From contig JAKSGN010000012.1 in the NCBI GenBank assembly GCA_024180945.1, positions 552,454 to 616,453 of the forward strand: DNA of 64,000 nucleotides, in the 5' to 3' direction. How positions within the stretch are numbered: the stretch's first letter is position 1; each line of letters begins with the position of its first letter. The notes below the pieces were generated by a model. It saw only the letters and a list, made by a program, of their open reading frames with translations, was not told the DNA's origin and made no database searches. A program made the position numbers and the translations under genes. Positions 52,243-63,700 of this stretch are shown here, piece after piece. This DNA is from Macrophomina tecta. Its lineage: Eukaryota > Ascomycota > Dothideomycetes > Botryosphaeriales > Botryosphaeriaceae.

Positions 52243-55200
52243 ATGATATCTTCTTTCAAACCCAATTTCCAGCGTGCTTTTGACTTCAGTAAGATGATCT
52301 TTGAGCCTCAAGAATCCCGTTGGTATCCAAATATGAAGGCAGCACGTGCTGGATATCGTGCCAAATATCCATCATTGACGCCATCGCCGGAACCGCCGCC
52401 ACCATCAGACATCGGCAGAGCCTCCGTAATTGCCTCAGATGTATCTTCGACGTTACCGGAGGTGTCAACTTTTACTACCGTTCCAACTTTCGACTCAGAT
52501 CTGAGTAAGAAAGTACAACTAGGCGAGCCGAATCAGTTCGAGCAATCGAAGTTCGACTATCGTGGAGTCGAGTGGGATAGACTGCCTGGCCACACTATAC
52601 CGCTTCAGCGATTGACGGGCAGCCTGCGTTCGTGGATATGGCAATTTGGCGTGCCAACTGAAGAGACGGAGACCGGCTCACGCTGGTGGCTTTGTATGAA
52701 ATGTCACAAGGCAGACCCGGTGTTTCGAGCCCAGCACAATTACCATTACATGGTCGACAAAGGAAGCAGTAATGCGTCCGATCATCTTCACCAAGTCCAC
52801 AGGCTTGGGTGGAACAAGAAGACAAAGTCGGTCGAGCAATATGCAGGTAAAGGCTTACCACCACTGGTAAATCTTGATGATATAGATCGGCGGAGCAGGC
52901 TGCCCTGAATGAGTTAGCAATCGCCTTCGACGCCGCGCATTTTCGGAAGCTACTCGCACGTTGGATTGTGTACGACAATGTCTCCTTCCGACAGGTGGAT
53001 AGTGAGGTCTTTCGCGACTTCATTACCTATCTCTCACCGCGCGCGGGTGCTGCCTTGCCATGTGGTCGAACTGTGCGTAACTGGATTATGCAGGGCTACC
53101 AAATTCACAAGGCTACTGTGAAGAACGCCTTGCACAATGCCATCGGCAGGATCCACATCGCCTTCGACTTGTGGACCTCTGGTAATTGTCTCTCGCTGAA
53201 CGGAGTCACGGCTCACTTTCTGGATGCCAATTTCAAGACGCAGTCGATTCTTCTATCGTCGCCGGAGCAGAGTGAGTCTCACTACGGTGTCGACATCGCA
53301 GACCAAGTTATCGCGGTTATCGAGGGCTTTGACATTGCAAGCAAGCTGGGATTTTTTGTGTTGGATAATGCCTTGAACAATGACACGGCGATGGAAGCAA
53401 TCGGAGCAAGATTCGGCTTCAAACCAAAGGAGCGACGTCTTCGTTGCGCTGGCCATATTATCAACCTGATTGCGCGCCACCTCTTATTCGGATTCGACAA
53501 GAAACTTTTCGAATTTGAAGATGCGGTTCTAGCAAACCTGCGGGATGAATTGAAGCGCTGGAGGAGGACGGGACCGGTCGGCAGAGCTCATAACTTAATT
53601 GTCTGGACTTATTCAAGTCCATCGCGAAGGAACCGCTGGCATAATAGTGAGTTGTTGTTGTTTTAATATATCTTGCAGTGAGATTGATGTCAAGCATAAC
53701 AAATTTGGTCGGCTGCCGGCAAAAGCCGGGGTAAATTCGACCGATCGAGTCACTTGGATCTACTCCATCTGACTTAGACATATTCTTTGGGAAAGTTACT
53801 GACTTCATAAGAACAACGACAATATTTCGAGCAGATAGTCGACAAAGACGAGTGGCATACAATAAAGACTCGCGAACTTCACAGGAGCAATGATAGTCGC
53901 TGGAACAGTGTCTACGACGAGATTAAGACGCTACTTCCTCTGCGCGCGCCGTTCAACGACTTCATCCAAAGTGAGCGCGAAGCTGCTTTGAAGAAGAAGA
54001 CCAAGAAACATGACAACGACCCCGATGCGGCTCGCAACGCAATCATACAGGATACACTGTCCGAGGAAGACTGGGCTATTCTTGCTCAGTATGCGAAGCT
54101 CCTCGAGCTATGCTGGGAGGCTACCATGGACCTTCAAGGCCGCCCGGGCGATGGCAAGACTTGTGGACTCTTCAATGTCATGCCAGACCTCGAGTGTATC
54201 GTCGAGCACCTTACCGAAGCGTACAACAGTTACAAGGACGCGCCGGCAGCAACTACCGAAGGTCAATGGCATTTCAGGACCCAGATCAAACTTGCGCTCG
54301 ACAAGGCAGAAGAATATTACGCCAAACTCGACGATTCTCCCGCATATCTTGCGGCGACAGTACTTTATCCGAGTTACACTTGGCGCTTCATTGAGCAGAG
54401 ATGGGCTCGCAAGAAGTCTTGGGTTTTATCAGGCAAGAAGTCCGTCAAGTCATTGTATGGGCTTCAGTACAAGAAGCAAGTTGTATCGGAAACTATCTCA
54501 CCGCAGAAGGAGCAACGTGAGCCAAACAAGATCGTTGCTCATCGTCGGCAACACCTTGACAAGGTCCACTCGGATGCCTGCAAGGCTACTCCTCAAGATG
54601 AGTTCGAGCGCTTCTGCGATCAAGCAATCATTGATGTTGACGACTGCCCAATTCAATGGTGGCGTACAATCGGCTCAAAGGAATATCCTCATCTGTTACG
54701 CCGACACTCTTTCTGGGGGAGGTCCGGCGTATCGTCGGGTAACTTGGGCTTTCTGGGGGCCGTCGCAGTAGGCAGGGGAGGTTCGCACAGTAGTAGGGTA
54801 AGAATCAATTGACAAGTTGACCACGAAGGTCCTATCTACTAGTAACGAATGTGGGTTATATACATCAATCTGGTTGGCCATTCGTTGGCCGGAGGTGTGG
54901 TGTTGTTTGGCCAGTAGGCTGGCCATTGGCCGGGAACGTGCACTGGAGGTCACGTGGTTGGGCCAACGGGGCTCGGGGCGGCGCCAGATAATCCGGCGGT
55001 GCCCTTTCTGCATCGCCCCCATCGTCCCCACTGTGTCCCTCTTTCCTGGGTCGTAACATCATCTTGCGCAGATGGCGTTTGACATGCTATCTATCCCAGC
55101 AATGAGCGATGAACCTGAACGAGTCTTCAGCCATATGGGACTCATGGTTACGAAGCGTCGTAATTATCTTGAGCAAGATACAATCCAAGCCGCGCAATGT

Positions 55201-55260
55201 CTATACTCCTGGGATCGTGCCAGCATCATTGACATGATGGCGAGCGATCCAGCAATGTAA
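52243..55260 (+). pseudogene. hAT family 4 transposase, broken by frameshift, insertion and solo LTR
   Basis: 52243-52885 encodes the N-terminus with a BED-like finger (WWLCMKCHKADPV ... ASDHLHQVHRLG). A one-base shift near 52886 precedes ALNELAIAFDAAHFRKLLAR and the core: IHIAFDLWTSGNCLSLNGV, VLDNALNNDTAME, RRLRCAGHIINLIARHLLFG. Around 53625-53836 the frame is lost; this stretch may hold a small insertion or a decayed intron (gtgagt at 53647, gcag at 53833-53836). It resumes with IVDKDEWHTIKTRELHRSND, continues to KEYPHL, is split by the LTR, and ends MAFDMLSIPAMSDEPERVFS...ASDPAM. It is inactive. Confidence 0.8.
54694..55058 (-). repeat. solo LTR with 5-bp duplication inside hAT family 4 transposase
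   Basis: 365 bp, TGTTACG... to ...CGTAACA, flanked by TCATC at 54689-54693 and 55059-55063. Omitting it and one duplication rejoins the hAT frame exactly (KEYPHL to AQMAFDML). The middle shares the ttgaccacgaaggtcc core and gggttatatacatcaatctgg block with the gypsy LTRs of this window. The orientation is taken from that core. It is the product of LTR-LTR recombination that removed the internal region. Confidence 0.9.
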
Positions 55261-55412
55261 CTAGCCGTAATCACGCTCTTTAGAGATCAAATATATCTCG
55301 GTGGCTTCAGCCTCAAAGACTAATTTGGCTTAGATCCAGCGATTATCCAAAAGCCATCCAAGCCACCTAATGGATTTGGATCGGCTAGCCGATCCATCCA
55401 TTCAACACACTG

Positions 55413-58400
55413 CTGGAGCCGCAGAAATCCATCCAATATCCCAGTTCAGAGTGACGATCTTGGCCAGCGTCGTGGCCATAAAGCCGAGCAAGAGAGAGAG
55501 GCGAATCATCGCGAAGATATCCGGGAGACTATCGTAAATACATAAGCCTCCTAACTTACCCAACTACCGTTTGGACGAGTCTGTTTGAGTAAATACTTGC
55601 CCGATCGGAGGATGCGGACTGGCTTTATAAAAAAGATATCTGTGTTAGAGAGGGGTACATCGGGGGCCGCGTGCTGATGGCAATAATTTGACCGCGCCAC
55701 TGAGTGCTGTCACAATTGAGTTTACGCCACTACGTCAACTTTCTGGAAATGGAGCTCGGCCTTTCCAAAGCTTACGCCTGGAACCATGTGTACCGGTAAG
55801 CAGTAATGCGTGATTGTGGCGCTAATACGAGCCCCACCGACCGAGTCTGGAGACCAAGTAGGGACCAATGTGGGCAGCACGGCGTGATCAGGGCAAACCA
55901 AGGAGACCCGTACTTGCATGGCATAAGGTGGCACGGCGGAAGTTCGGACGACAGTTTGATGCAATTAAGACAGCCGCTGCCGCGTATGCGTCGAGGCTCT
56001 GATCATCCCATATTCCTTTTTCTCGGCCAGCTTTTTCAGAGATACTGGGGAATTATTTAGATCACACGAAGGGACCCAGTGAACGCATTTCGGGATTCCA
56101 CCAATTTTTGATGCCTTTGGTCTGCCAGCTACGTGATGGAGATGGCTGCTCCTGTAAGCCATTGTTCGCGTTGATTGGACTGGCGCTCGGAATCCGAGAT
56201 CGACGTTCCAAAGAGCATTATGGCCAATTTCCACTCCAGGCGCTCACCTGGCTGGAATTCCACTAGTGGCACGGTCCCGATCCAAAGTTGCATGCATAGC
56301 GATCCGACGCCGCCGGCTTGCCGAGTTTCAAACAGCGAGGTGGTACAAAATAAACGCCGCTCAAGCCAATTGTCGGGTTGGGCTTTCTCGATCGAGTAGA
56401 AACGATTTGGTACGCAGTCGTGGATACGTCTAATACGTAGGCATGTCGGTGGCAGACGAGCTACAAACGTATGCATTGGTGGAATTGGTGGGGGGAGTCA
56501 TGCAGCCTCGGAGGGCGAACCCGGGCCAAGGATGACGTGAACATGCAGGAATATTAAAGATGGCAATTTCACTGCCGCCATGTGACCCGCACAGCCAGTA
56601 TGCCGGGCGCAGCGGTCTCAACGCTGCGCCATGACCTGCATTAGCAGGGATGAGGTTCAACAGTTTTTGGAGGCCAGTCATGGTGAGATGGGTTGTTCGT
56701 CCGTTCCAAGGGCATCCGCGGCCTTTGGCTTTCCGCGGTTTTCTGCCTTCCTATACTGTAACTTGCATGACAGTCAAACAGAAGCTGCGCGATGGCGGCT
56801 GCATCCGGTCCAGTGCGCATCACTACGGTATGTAATGGCCTGGGTTGAAGAGCTTTTATGCTAGCAGACACTTCAGCGCTCACGTCAAGCAAAGTGCGTT
56901 GGATCGTGAATGAGGGCGCTGTGCGGAGCAAAGCTCTCGTTGGTTTATGTTGGTCTATGTTGAAGAGGAAATGGACGTTGGGTTGGCGAAGACAGGCCGC
57001 AAAAAAGCCCACAGTCGCCGCGGGATCGAAGCACAGACCCAGCTGTGCACTGGATCGGGGCCGCATCGCAACTCCCTAGCAATACTCTGTTACTTTCACC
57101 CAGCTTTTCTTTTCAAGCTGCCAACTCACGCTCTATGTCGTTCTCCCTCACCTTCTAGCTGATGTTGGTACGTACTGATAGGGCCTACTTATGGGCGGGA
57201 ATAAGCATAAGCGGTGGAACGTGGACTGTTGGGCATTCACGCACGCCATGCCAGCTTAGCGAAACTCACCCAAATCTCTCTTCAAGACTGTAGGGGCGTG
57301 TGAGGACTTAAGAAGTCGCTAAAGTGAAGACAAATTTCAGATATGAGCCTCTTGAGCCAGTTTAAATAAGATTACTTCTTTTCCACCCGGGAGACAGGCG
57401 TGTCATCATCTCCATTTACGTCCTATATAAGCCTAAGGTTTACGCTAGGACCGGGAGAGGCAGTCTCTCTCCCTCTTAAAGGGGTTATGATAAGGGCCAC
57501 TTCTTTCGTGTCAATAAATCCCGCCACGAAATGGTGCAGGCAAGACAGGCGTGTCAAAACTTCGAGGAATGCTAACCTCTGTTGACGTTCAGGATGCATT
57601 AGGATATTATAACCAGGCTTTATCCTATGCTTGGGACGAGAAAGCAGAGAAATCTAACCGTCTCTGGATTTGAATGAAGACCGAAGCCCATCGTCCTGAC
57701 GTGCAATTGATTTTTTGGCGTCACGCCTGGTCTCCCCGAAGCTTTCAGCTGCCTCAAAGACGGGGGAAAGCTTAAATGCCTTGGATGAAAGTTATCTACG
57801 TCCGTCAGACCGATCATAACAAGCCGATTGCCCAAATTAAGCAGATGTACGGATATACAGCAAGGCTCAATACACAGTCATTTGGTTGGGTTCGAAACAA
57901 AACGCTGGGATCTTTTTACTTCATCCTGGAACGGTCCAACTTCTTCGGCACTATAGCCTGATATTCAATCGAGCTACTGGGTAAGAGCGTGGGTCTTCCA
58001 GGAAACGTTTACGCCGAGGTTCAAAATCATTCAGCAAGGAAATCTCGTACTTCTATGGACGCCCTTCTCTAATGCAGGCAAAGCGGTGCAAGAAACGTGC
58101 CAAAACCAGCCATCTGCTTGTTAGTGCAAATATCGCGTGTTGCCTTCGGAAGCCTGTATAAAATCAGTGTAGGTAGCAGTACTTTGAATGTCAGCAGTGT
58201 CCATTTCTTTGCACTGTTCAACAGCTCTACTATATAGCTAGCCTAGCGTGCGTGAAAGGCAGAATGGACGGGCGCGAGAACCTAGCGTACGCGGGAAGAA
58301 AGCTAGCGCTTATGGAAGAGCGCAGGAAAATGACGCGCGGACGCGAAGGTCTGTAGGAGCACTACTGTAACGGAATCTGGTGGCGCGAGGGACCTGGCAG

Positions 58401-59072
58401 GCACGAAGGTCTGGTAGGTCCAATCGCGGCGCGAAAGTTTCGCAGGCGTCATGATTTGGCGGGCTTGTGATCTGGTAAAGACTGTGAGGCAGTCGGCGCT
58501 CATGAGATGGCGCTAGCAATGGCTCGGCTTTGGAGAAGCCGGTCGGAAGAGGCCGCTGTCCGGCGTTCCCAGGCGGCGGCGTGCTGACGCGGCGCACCTA
58601 CGGCTGTCTGGGCAGCTGCGAGTAGACCATCTTGTTGGGCCACCCCTATCTGACCGTTTAGGCAATGTACGTGGTCTGGCGATCTCTGATATGCTCTATT
58701 GAGCATTGTTATATCTACAGTGTAAATGTCAGGCTTCCAAGGTCAGAGTCGCTAGGCACCTGCCCGGCGACGATAGTGATGGGCGTATCGGACTGCATAC
58801 TGGTTAGCACGTTTAGGTTTGATTAAGTATCCTGCTGGTTGGGTCAAGTGCATCAGAATACTTTGTAAATCTGCGAGCCGGCTCCACTGCACCCGAAAAC
58901 ATCGTCCGAGAAACCAAAGGTCACGGCCCTTTTCATGCCGTGCACTGACGTAAAAGCTTCCAGGAATTTGGGTTCCGCCAACGTGCTGAGCGGCCTCTAG
59001 GGACTACATAAGGCTCATAGATGGTTAAGCTTCTCACGTCGCATTTCGATAGTGTTTTCAAATCTGCTCAAA
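55413..59072. other. no gene recognised; short repeats
   Basis: About 3.66 kb, the longest gene-poor stretch. Frames are below about 140 codons and overlap on both strands. The phrase gacaggcgtgtca occurs at 57394 and 57546. The 58220-58700 segment is GC-rich. The last few hundred bases should contain the promoter of the oxidase gene. Confidence 0.45.
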
Positions 59073-60473
59073 ATGACTCTCCGCTTTTGTATCTTCTTAT
59101 TTCTCGCAATCAGCGCTCTCGCGGATGCTGGCGATGCTGGATCGCCACGCGTCCCTCGCGCCACCACCGTCTCCCCTCTTGCCTCCTGCGTCGCCTCCAT
59201 GGACAACAGCCTCCCAAGCCCAACACCCTCCAATTTCCATTTTAGTGGCACTATCCGCCGTTACTATGTCGCCGCCGAGGAAATCACTTGGGATTATGCT
59301 CCAACTGGCTGGGACAACTGGCTGGGCGTGCCGTTCAACCTCTCCATTCGCGCTCAAATGGCCGGCTATGTAGAAGCGGGCACGAAGTGGCAGAAGGCAG
59401 TATACAGGGGCTACACAGACGCCACGTTTAGCACCTTGCTGCCACAACCCGTCTGGCAGGGCGTGCAGGGCCCTACACTTCGCTCTGAGGTTGGCGATAT
59501 GGTCGAAATCCTTTTCCTGAACAACCTCTCCTCCAACTACGCGTCCATGCACAGTATGGGTCTCGCCTACAACAAAGATAACGAAGGCTCCGTCTACCCA
59601 AACAACACGCAGCCTGGACGAGAATCGCCTATCGCACCCGGCGACGCGGTCCCACCAGGGGGTTGCGTGGTTTACAAGTGGTTGGTAGACGAGGGCAATG
59701 CTCCACCTGCAGGCGAGCCGAGTCACATGCGTGGATACCACGCATATATCAGTCTCTTTGAAGATGCGAACGCCGGATTGATTGGGCCCCAAATCGTGTA
59801 TCAGCGGGGACTGATGAATGCAACAATCTCGACTTATCGAGAGTTCCCGCTCCTGTACATGGCCTTTGACGAGACCTCGTCCTTCATGTCTGCTATCAAC
59901 GCAAGGACACACAAGAGCATGGAGGGAGAAGGAGGATCGGGAAGCATTAGCGGGCTTGAGAGTGACCTCACCGACACCCTCGATGGGCATTTCTTTGGAA
60001 ACTACTCGATTTGGCATCCGCAACTTGTGAACATCTTATCGTCGCGCCGTATCCGAGCACCAACCTTCTACTCGCTGAACGGATACGTATTTTCGAACAA
60101 TCCATTCTTCCAGATGTGCAGGGATGACAAGGTCATATGGTATTTGTACGGGCACGGTTCCGACACTCATGTGTTCCATATGCATGGAAATGGGTTTCAG
60201 TATTTAGGTGTGAACATGGCATCCAAAGGTATGCTTTGCCTTTCCGTTAATGAAATAATCTTTGACCTTCCGTGGACATACTGCAACTCAGTCACGCTAA
60301 CGGTTTCAACAGCTGTTAGTCCTGGGGAGATGTTCGCCCTATACATGAATGCAACAGACGTGGGGCTCTGGCAGCTTATCTGCCATGTGGAGGACCACCT
60401 GTCAAAGGGAATGGTTGCAGATTACTGGGTTCATAATGAGACATGCCCTTTACCCGCCCTATCTCCTGTTTAA
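59073..60473 (+). CDS. secreted multicopper-oxidase-like protein (hephaestin/ferroxidase type), unusual copper ligands
   Basis: I choose ATG 59073 because a signal peptide follows at once (TLRFCIFLFLAISALADA); an upstream ATG at 59052 is in frame. An intron of 63 bp at 60229-60291 (GTATGC...CTCAG) is likely: it carries no stop, but removal joins VNMASK to VTLTVSTAVSPGE as the family requires. About 445 aa, two cupredoxin-like domains. Copper motifs: MHSMGLAYNKDNEG (family HSHG), GYHAYISLFEDANAGLIGP (family YHSH), DTHVFHMHGNGF (intact) and LICHVEDHLSKGM (family HCHxxxH). Type 1 ligands (His, Cys, His, Met) remain while several trinuclear-cluster His are replaced. It may bind copper without oxidase activity. 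Extracellular. Confidence 0.8.
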   Translation: MTLRFCIFLFLAISALADAGDAGSPRVPRATTVSPLASCVASMDNSLPSPTPSNFHFSGTIRRYYVAAEEITWDYAPTGWDNWLGVPFNLSIRAQMAGYVEAGTKWQKAVYRGYTDATFSTLLPQPVWQGVQGPTLRSEVGDMVEILFLNNLSSNYASMHSMGLAYNKDNEGSVYPNNTQPGRESPIAPGDAVPPGGCVVYKWLVDEGNAPPAGEPSHMRGYHAYISLFEDANAGLIGPQIVYQRGLMNATISTYREFPLLYMAFDETSSFMSAINARTHKSMEGEGGSGSISGLESDLTDTLDGHFFGNYSIWHPQLVNILSSRRIRAPTFYSLNGYVFSNNPFFQMCRDDKVIWYLYGHGSDTHVFHMHGNGFQYLGVNMASKGMLCLSVNEIIFDLPWTYCNSVTLTVSTAVSPGEMFALYMNATDVGLWQLICHVEDHLSKGMVADYWVHNETCPLPALSPV

Positions 60474-60777
60474 AGGATTCAGTGCGTTGCGCCGGAATCT
60501 CTGTGCGCTTGGGGTAGGGGTTTGCGTCCTGTGCTTTTTTTGTTGGATTTAAGAAACGCCTGCCAGCTCAGATTCTGAGCGTGGCGTCACGCTTTTTCGC
60601 TCCAACATTTTTTCTTTTTCTTTTGGGGGTTTGGGTTGGGTTGAGGGGAGAGAGGAAGAAGGGGAGAGAGGAAGGAGGGCATACTTGGGCATTGTAGAGG
60701 GAGCTCTACCCACTCTACCCGGTAGGGTAGAGAAGGTGTCTGCTCTACTCTACCTAGGTAGAGGAGAGGAGAGGTGG
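60474..60777. other. 3' flank with purine-rich and palindromic stretches
   Basis: About 300 bp. A gaggggagagaggaag-type purine run, then at 60701-60775 palindromic phrases (ctctacccggtagggtagag and ctacctaggtag). No gene. The right limit is the hAT end. Confidence 0.5.
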
Positions 60778-63700
60778 GCTGGATTATGATAATTTATTAT
60801 CGTTTCTTATCGATAACTATCGCTATCACCTCTTATCGATAATTATCAATAATTATCATGATACCTTGGCATTTTCTTGGCATTGGGATGAAAATCATCA
60901 ACAACGCGTTCAACGCGTCGTAAGCCATCAACAAACATGTTCAACGCATCGTAAACCATCGACGATGCGCCCTACACGTCGTAGTCGACGGCAATTATCT
61001 GTCAGCACCGTCCTCGCGGTGTCGAATCCCGTGTCGTCCAGCTTCAACCCAAAGCCCAACGACCCGATTCACGACATCACCACTTCGTCCCGCTCGCTTC
61101 TGCTCCGCATCTCAGCTTCCTTCATTTTCGACAGCCGAAGCTTCGACTCAATACTCGAGCCTTCTCTTCGTCGAATTCTCCGGTTGCTTGTGAAATTGCG
61201 ACTCTCTGAGACGTCGCGTCTCAACCTTTCGTCCTTTACTCGCGAGTTGCGAACTCCGCAACAACCTTTTGAGTTCCCACCAAAACCTTCTTATGTTTCA
61301 AGTAGATTCACTCGCATGATATAGGTCAAGTTGGCGCAGCCAAACTTGACTTCCTTTCCTTGCGTAACGTCCTGTCGACCAATCCAAGTCTGCTTTGTTC
61401 CTGTCCCGGCCCTGCTCGTGACACTTACCTGCATGGTCGAGTACGACAACTCTTACACTTCACTTTCCACCAGACGCACTCATCAGATGAGTGGCACTCT
61501 GGCAACTTTCACCATCTAATAAACTGAACCCCAGGATATGCGCACCAAAGGACACAATGTCAGCTCAGGAGCTAATATGCTGCCAACTGTGCTGTCTGTA
61601 AATAGGCCCTCGGCCGTACCATCACAACCCACCACGTTCTTTCAACTATTACGTACGAATTATGGATTCCGAGGCGGATTCATCTCTTTTGACGCCTTCA
61701 ACTGTCCAAGTTTCGACCGAAAGCCGATCCAAAAAGCTTCCAAAGGTAAAGAGGGGATCTGCTCATGAGACATGGGCTCACACTCGTCCGGCACGCGATG
61801 GAGAGGATTCTCGTCTCAAGTTCTGCACACATTGCACAGAATCACCGTACAGCACCAAAACCAGTACGAATATGCGGTTGCATCTCAAATCAAAGCATGG
61901 AATCAAAGTCGACGTATCTCCAGGTCCAACCAAGGAAGAAGCAGCCCAACAGCTACAGCAGCTTTATTCCCAAGCAGAGTCTTCCGGCCAGACCAACGAG
62001 ATCGACACCCGAGTCTGCCGAAAACACCTGAATTCGGCCGTGATTACTGAGGCTTTGGTTACGCTGACCGTCGTACGGAATCTCCCTTTCCGAGCCGTCC
62101 AATGGCCTGAATTTCATGCTTTTTGCCAGACGCTCAACCCAGAATCGTCTGGCATCATCACTACAGCGCATTCTCAGATCACGAACAAGATTGGAGAGTC
62201 CTGGCTCACCCACAAAGATGACGTACGTAAAAAACTTCAGTCGGCCATATCAAGCATTCATCTTTCGCTTGATATCTGGACCTCCCCAAACCGGCTACTT
62301 CTTCTTGGGGTCTGCGCGCATTTTGTTGATCGGAGTTCAGAGGATCTTACAAAGGCCCTCCTTGCGCTTCGTCCTATCGGAAACCACGGCGGAGACGAGC
62401 AATTCGCGACTCTAATCCCCGTCCTGGAGGACTACGGGATCCAACGGAAGCTTGGGTCTATCGTCAGCGACAACGCCTCGTCGAACGATACGCTTTGTCG
62501 TGCGGTAGAGAACCACTTGCGTGAAGAGGAGGGCATGGCCTGGGATGCCACCCGTTGGCGAGTCCGCTGCATCGGTCACATCATCAACCTGGCCGTCCAA
62601 GCCTTTCTGTTTTGTGACCGGATCGAATTAGAGCGACTAGAGTCGTACGACGAACAGGAAGGCAATGGGAAGCTAGGGGACGAAGCGGCGAAACGGGCAA
62701 CCTTCCGGACTCTGGGGCCGCTCGGCAAGCTTCACAATATCGTCGTCCACATTCGCACTTCCGCCGGTCGCGCCAAGGAGTTCAAAGAACTGGCGGGCAG
62801 AATGATTCCACTTGACAATCGTACAAGGTGGAATAGCTGGTTTCTCATGCTAGCTGTGGCCGACCAGAAAGCGGGACCTGTGGACACCTACACCAAGAAC
62901 CACCTTGCCACACTCCAAGCCGACTATCTCTCCCCAAAGGACTGGGAACAGCTCCGAAAGATTAAGGATTTCCTTCAACCCTTCCACCAGGCAACTCTGG
63001 AGACCCAGAAAGGCAACGCGACCATCAATCGAGTACTATTCACTATAGATATTATAATTGGGTACCTTCAAGACGCGTCTATAAGTTAACATCATCCTAG
63101 ATTAGGCAATACTAACACCGTGCCACAGTCGAAACATACTTCTAACAAACCGTTCAAGCGTCGGATTAAAAATGCGTGGAACACCTTCGATAAGTACTAC
63201 ACCAAAACGGACGAATCGGCCCTCTACGCCGCCGCCCTGGTTCTCCATCCGAAGCGTCGGACGAAGTATATTAAGGCAAATTAGAAGCCAAAATAGATCG
63301 AGGACGCATTGGAAAAGATTAAAGAGCTTTAGAAGGCCTACCGGGAAATAACTCCTAATCCTTCAATTTCCTCGTTCCGCGAAAGGACCCCTGAGGAGGA
63401 GGAGCTCAGTCCATTCGATCGGATCGCTCAGAAGCTGGGGGAGTATTATAAACCGGTAAGTCAGAATAAATATAAAGACTATTATAGTGAAAATCCGATC
63501 GAGATTAGCAAGACGCCGGCGCTCAAATAGTGGGGTCAAGAGCAACAAACTGTACGGTGGCCACGGTTATCGCGCATAGCATTTAATATTCTTTCAATTC
63601 CGGCTATGAGCGATGAACCAGAGCGAGTGTTTTCCGGGGCACGTCGCACAGTATCGTGGGAAAGGGCACAGATGGGAGCTGAGACCCTTGAGAAAGTGGA

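Larger units (their letters stand above)
52037..55412 (+). mobile_element. hAT transposon, family 4, carrying a solo LTR
   Basis: Imperfect ends: CAGTGTATTAAACGGATGG at 52037 and its mirror CAGTGTGTTGAATGGATGG at 55412, followed inward on both sides by gatccatcca-type repeats. No 8-bp duplication can be recognised. Length 3376 bp including a 365-bp solo LTR. Confidence 0.75.

Noticed and set aside
55722..57162. Several 70-140-codon frames on both strands, possibly a multi-exon gene
   Set aside because: I could not find splice sites joining them into one product, nor any family motif.
60866..61768. Frames of 60-150 codons in the hAT family 1 leader, repeated at 13199-13982
   Set aside because: They are conserved only because the two copies are nearly identical. 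They lie in subterminal repeat DNA and lack motifs.
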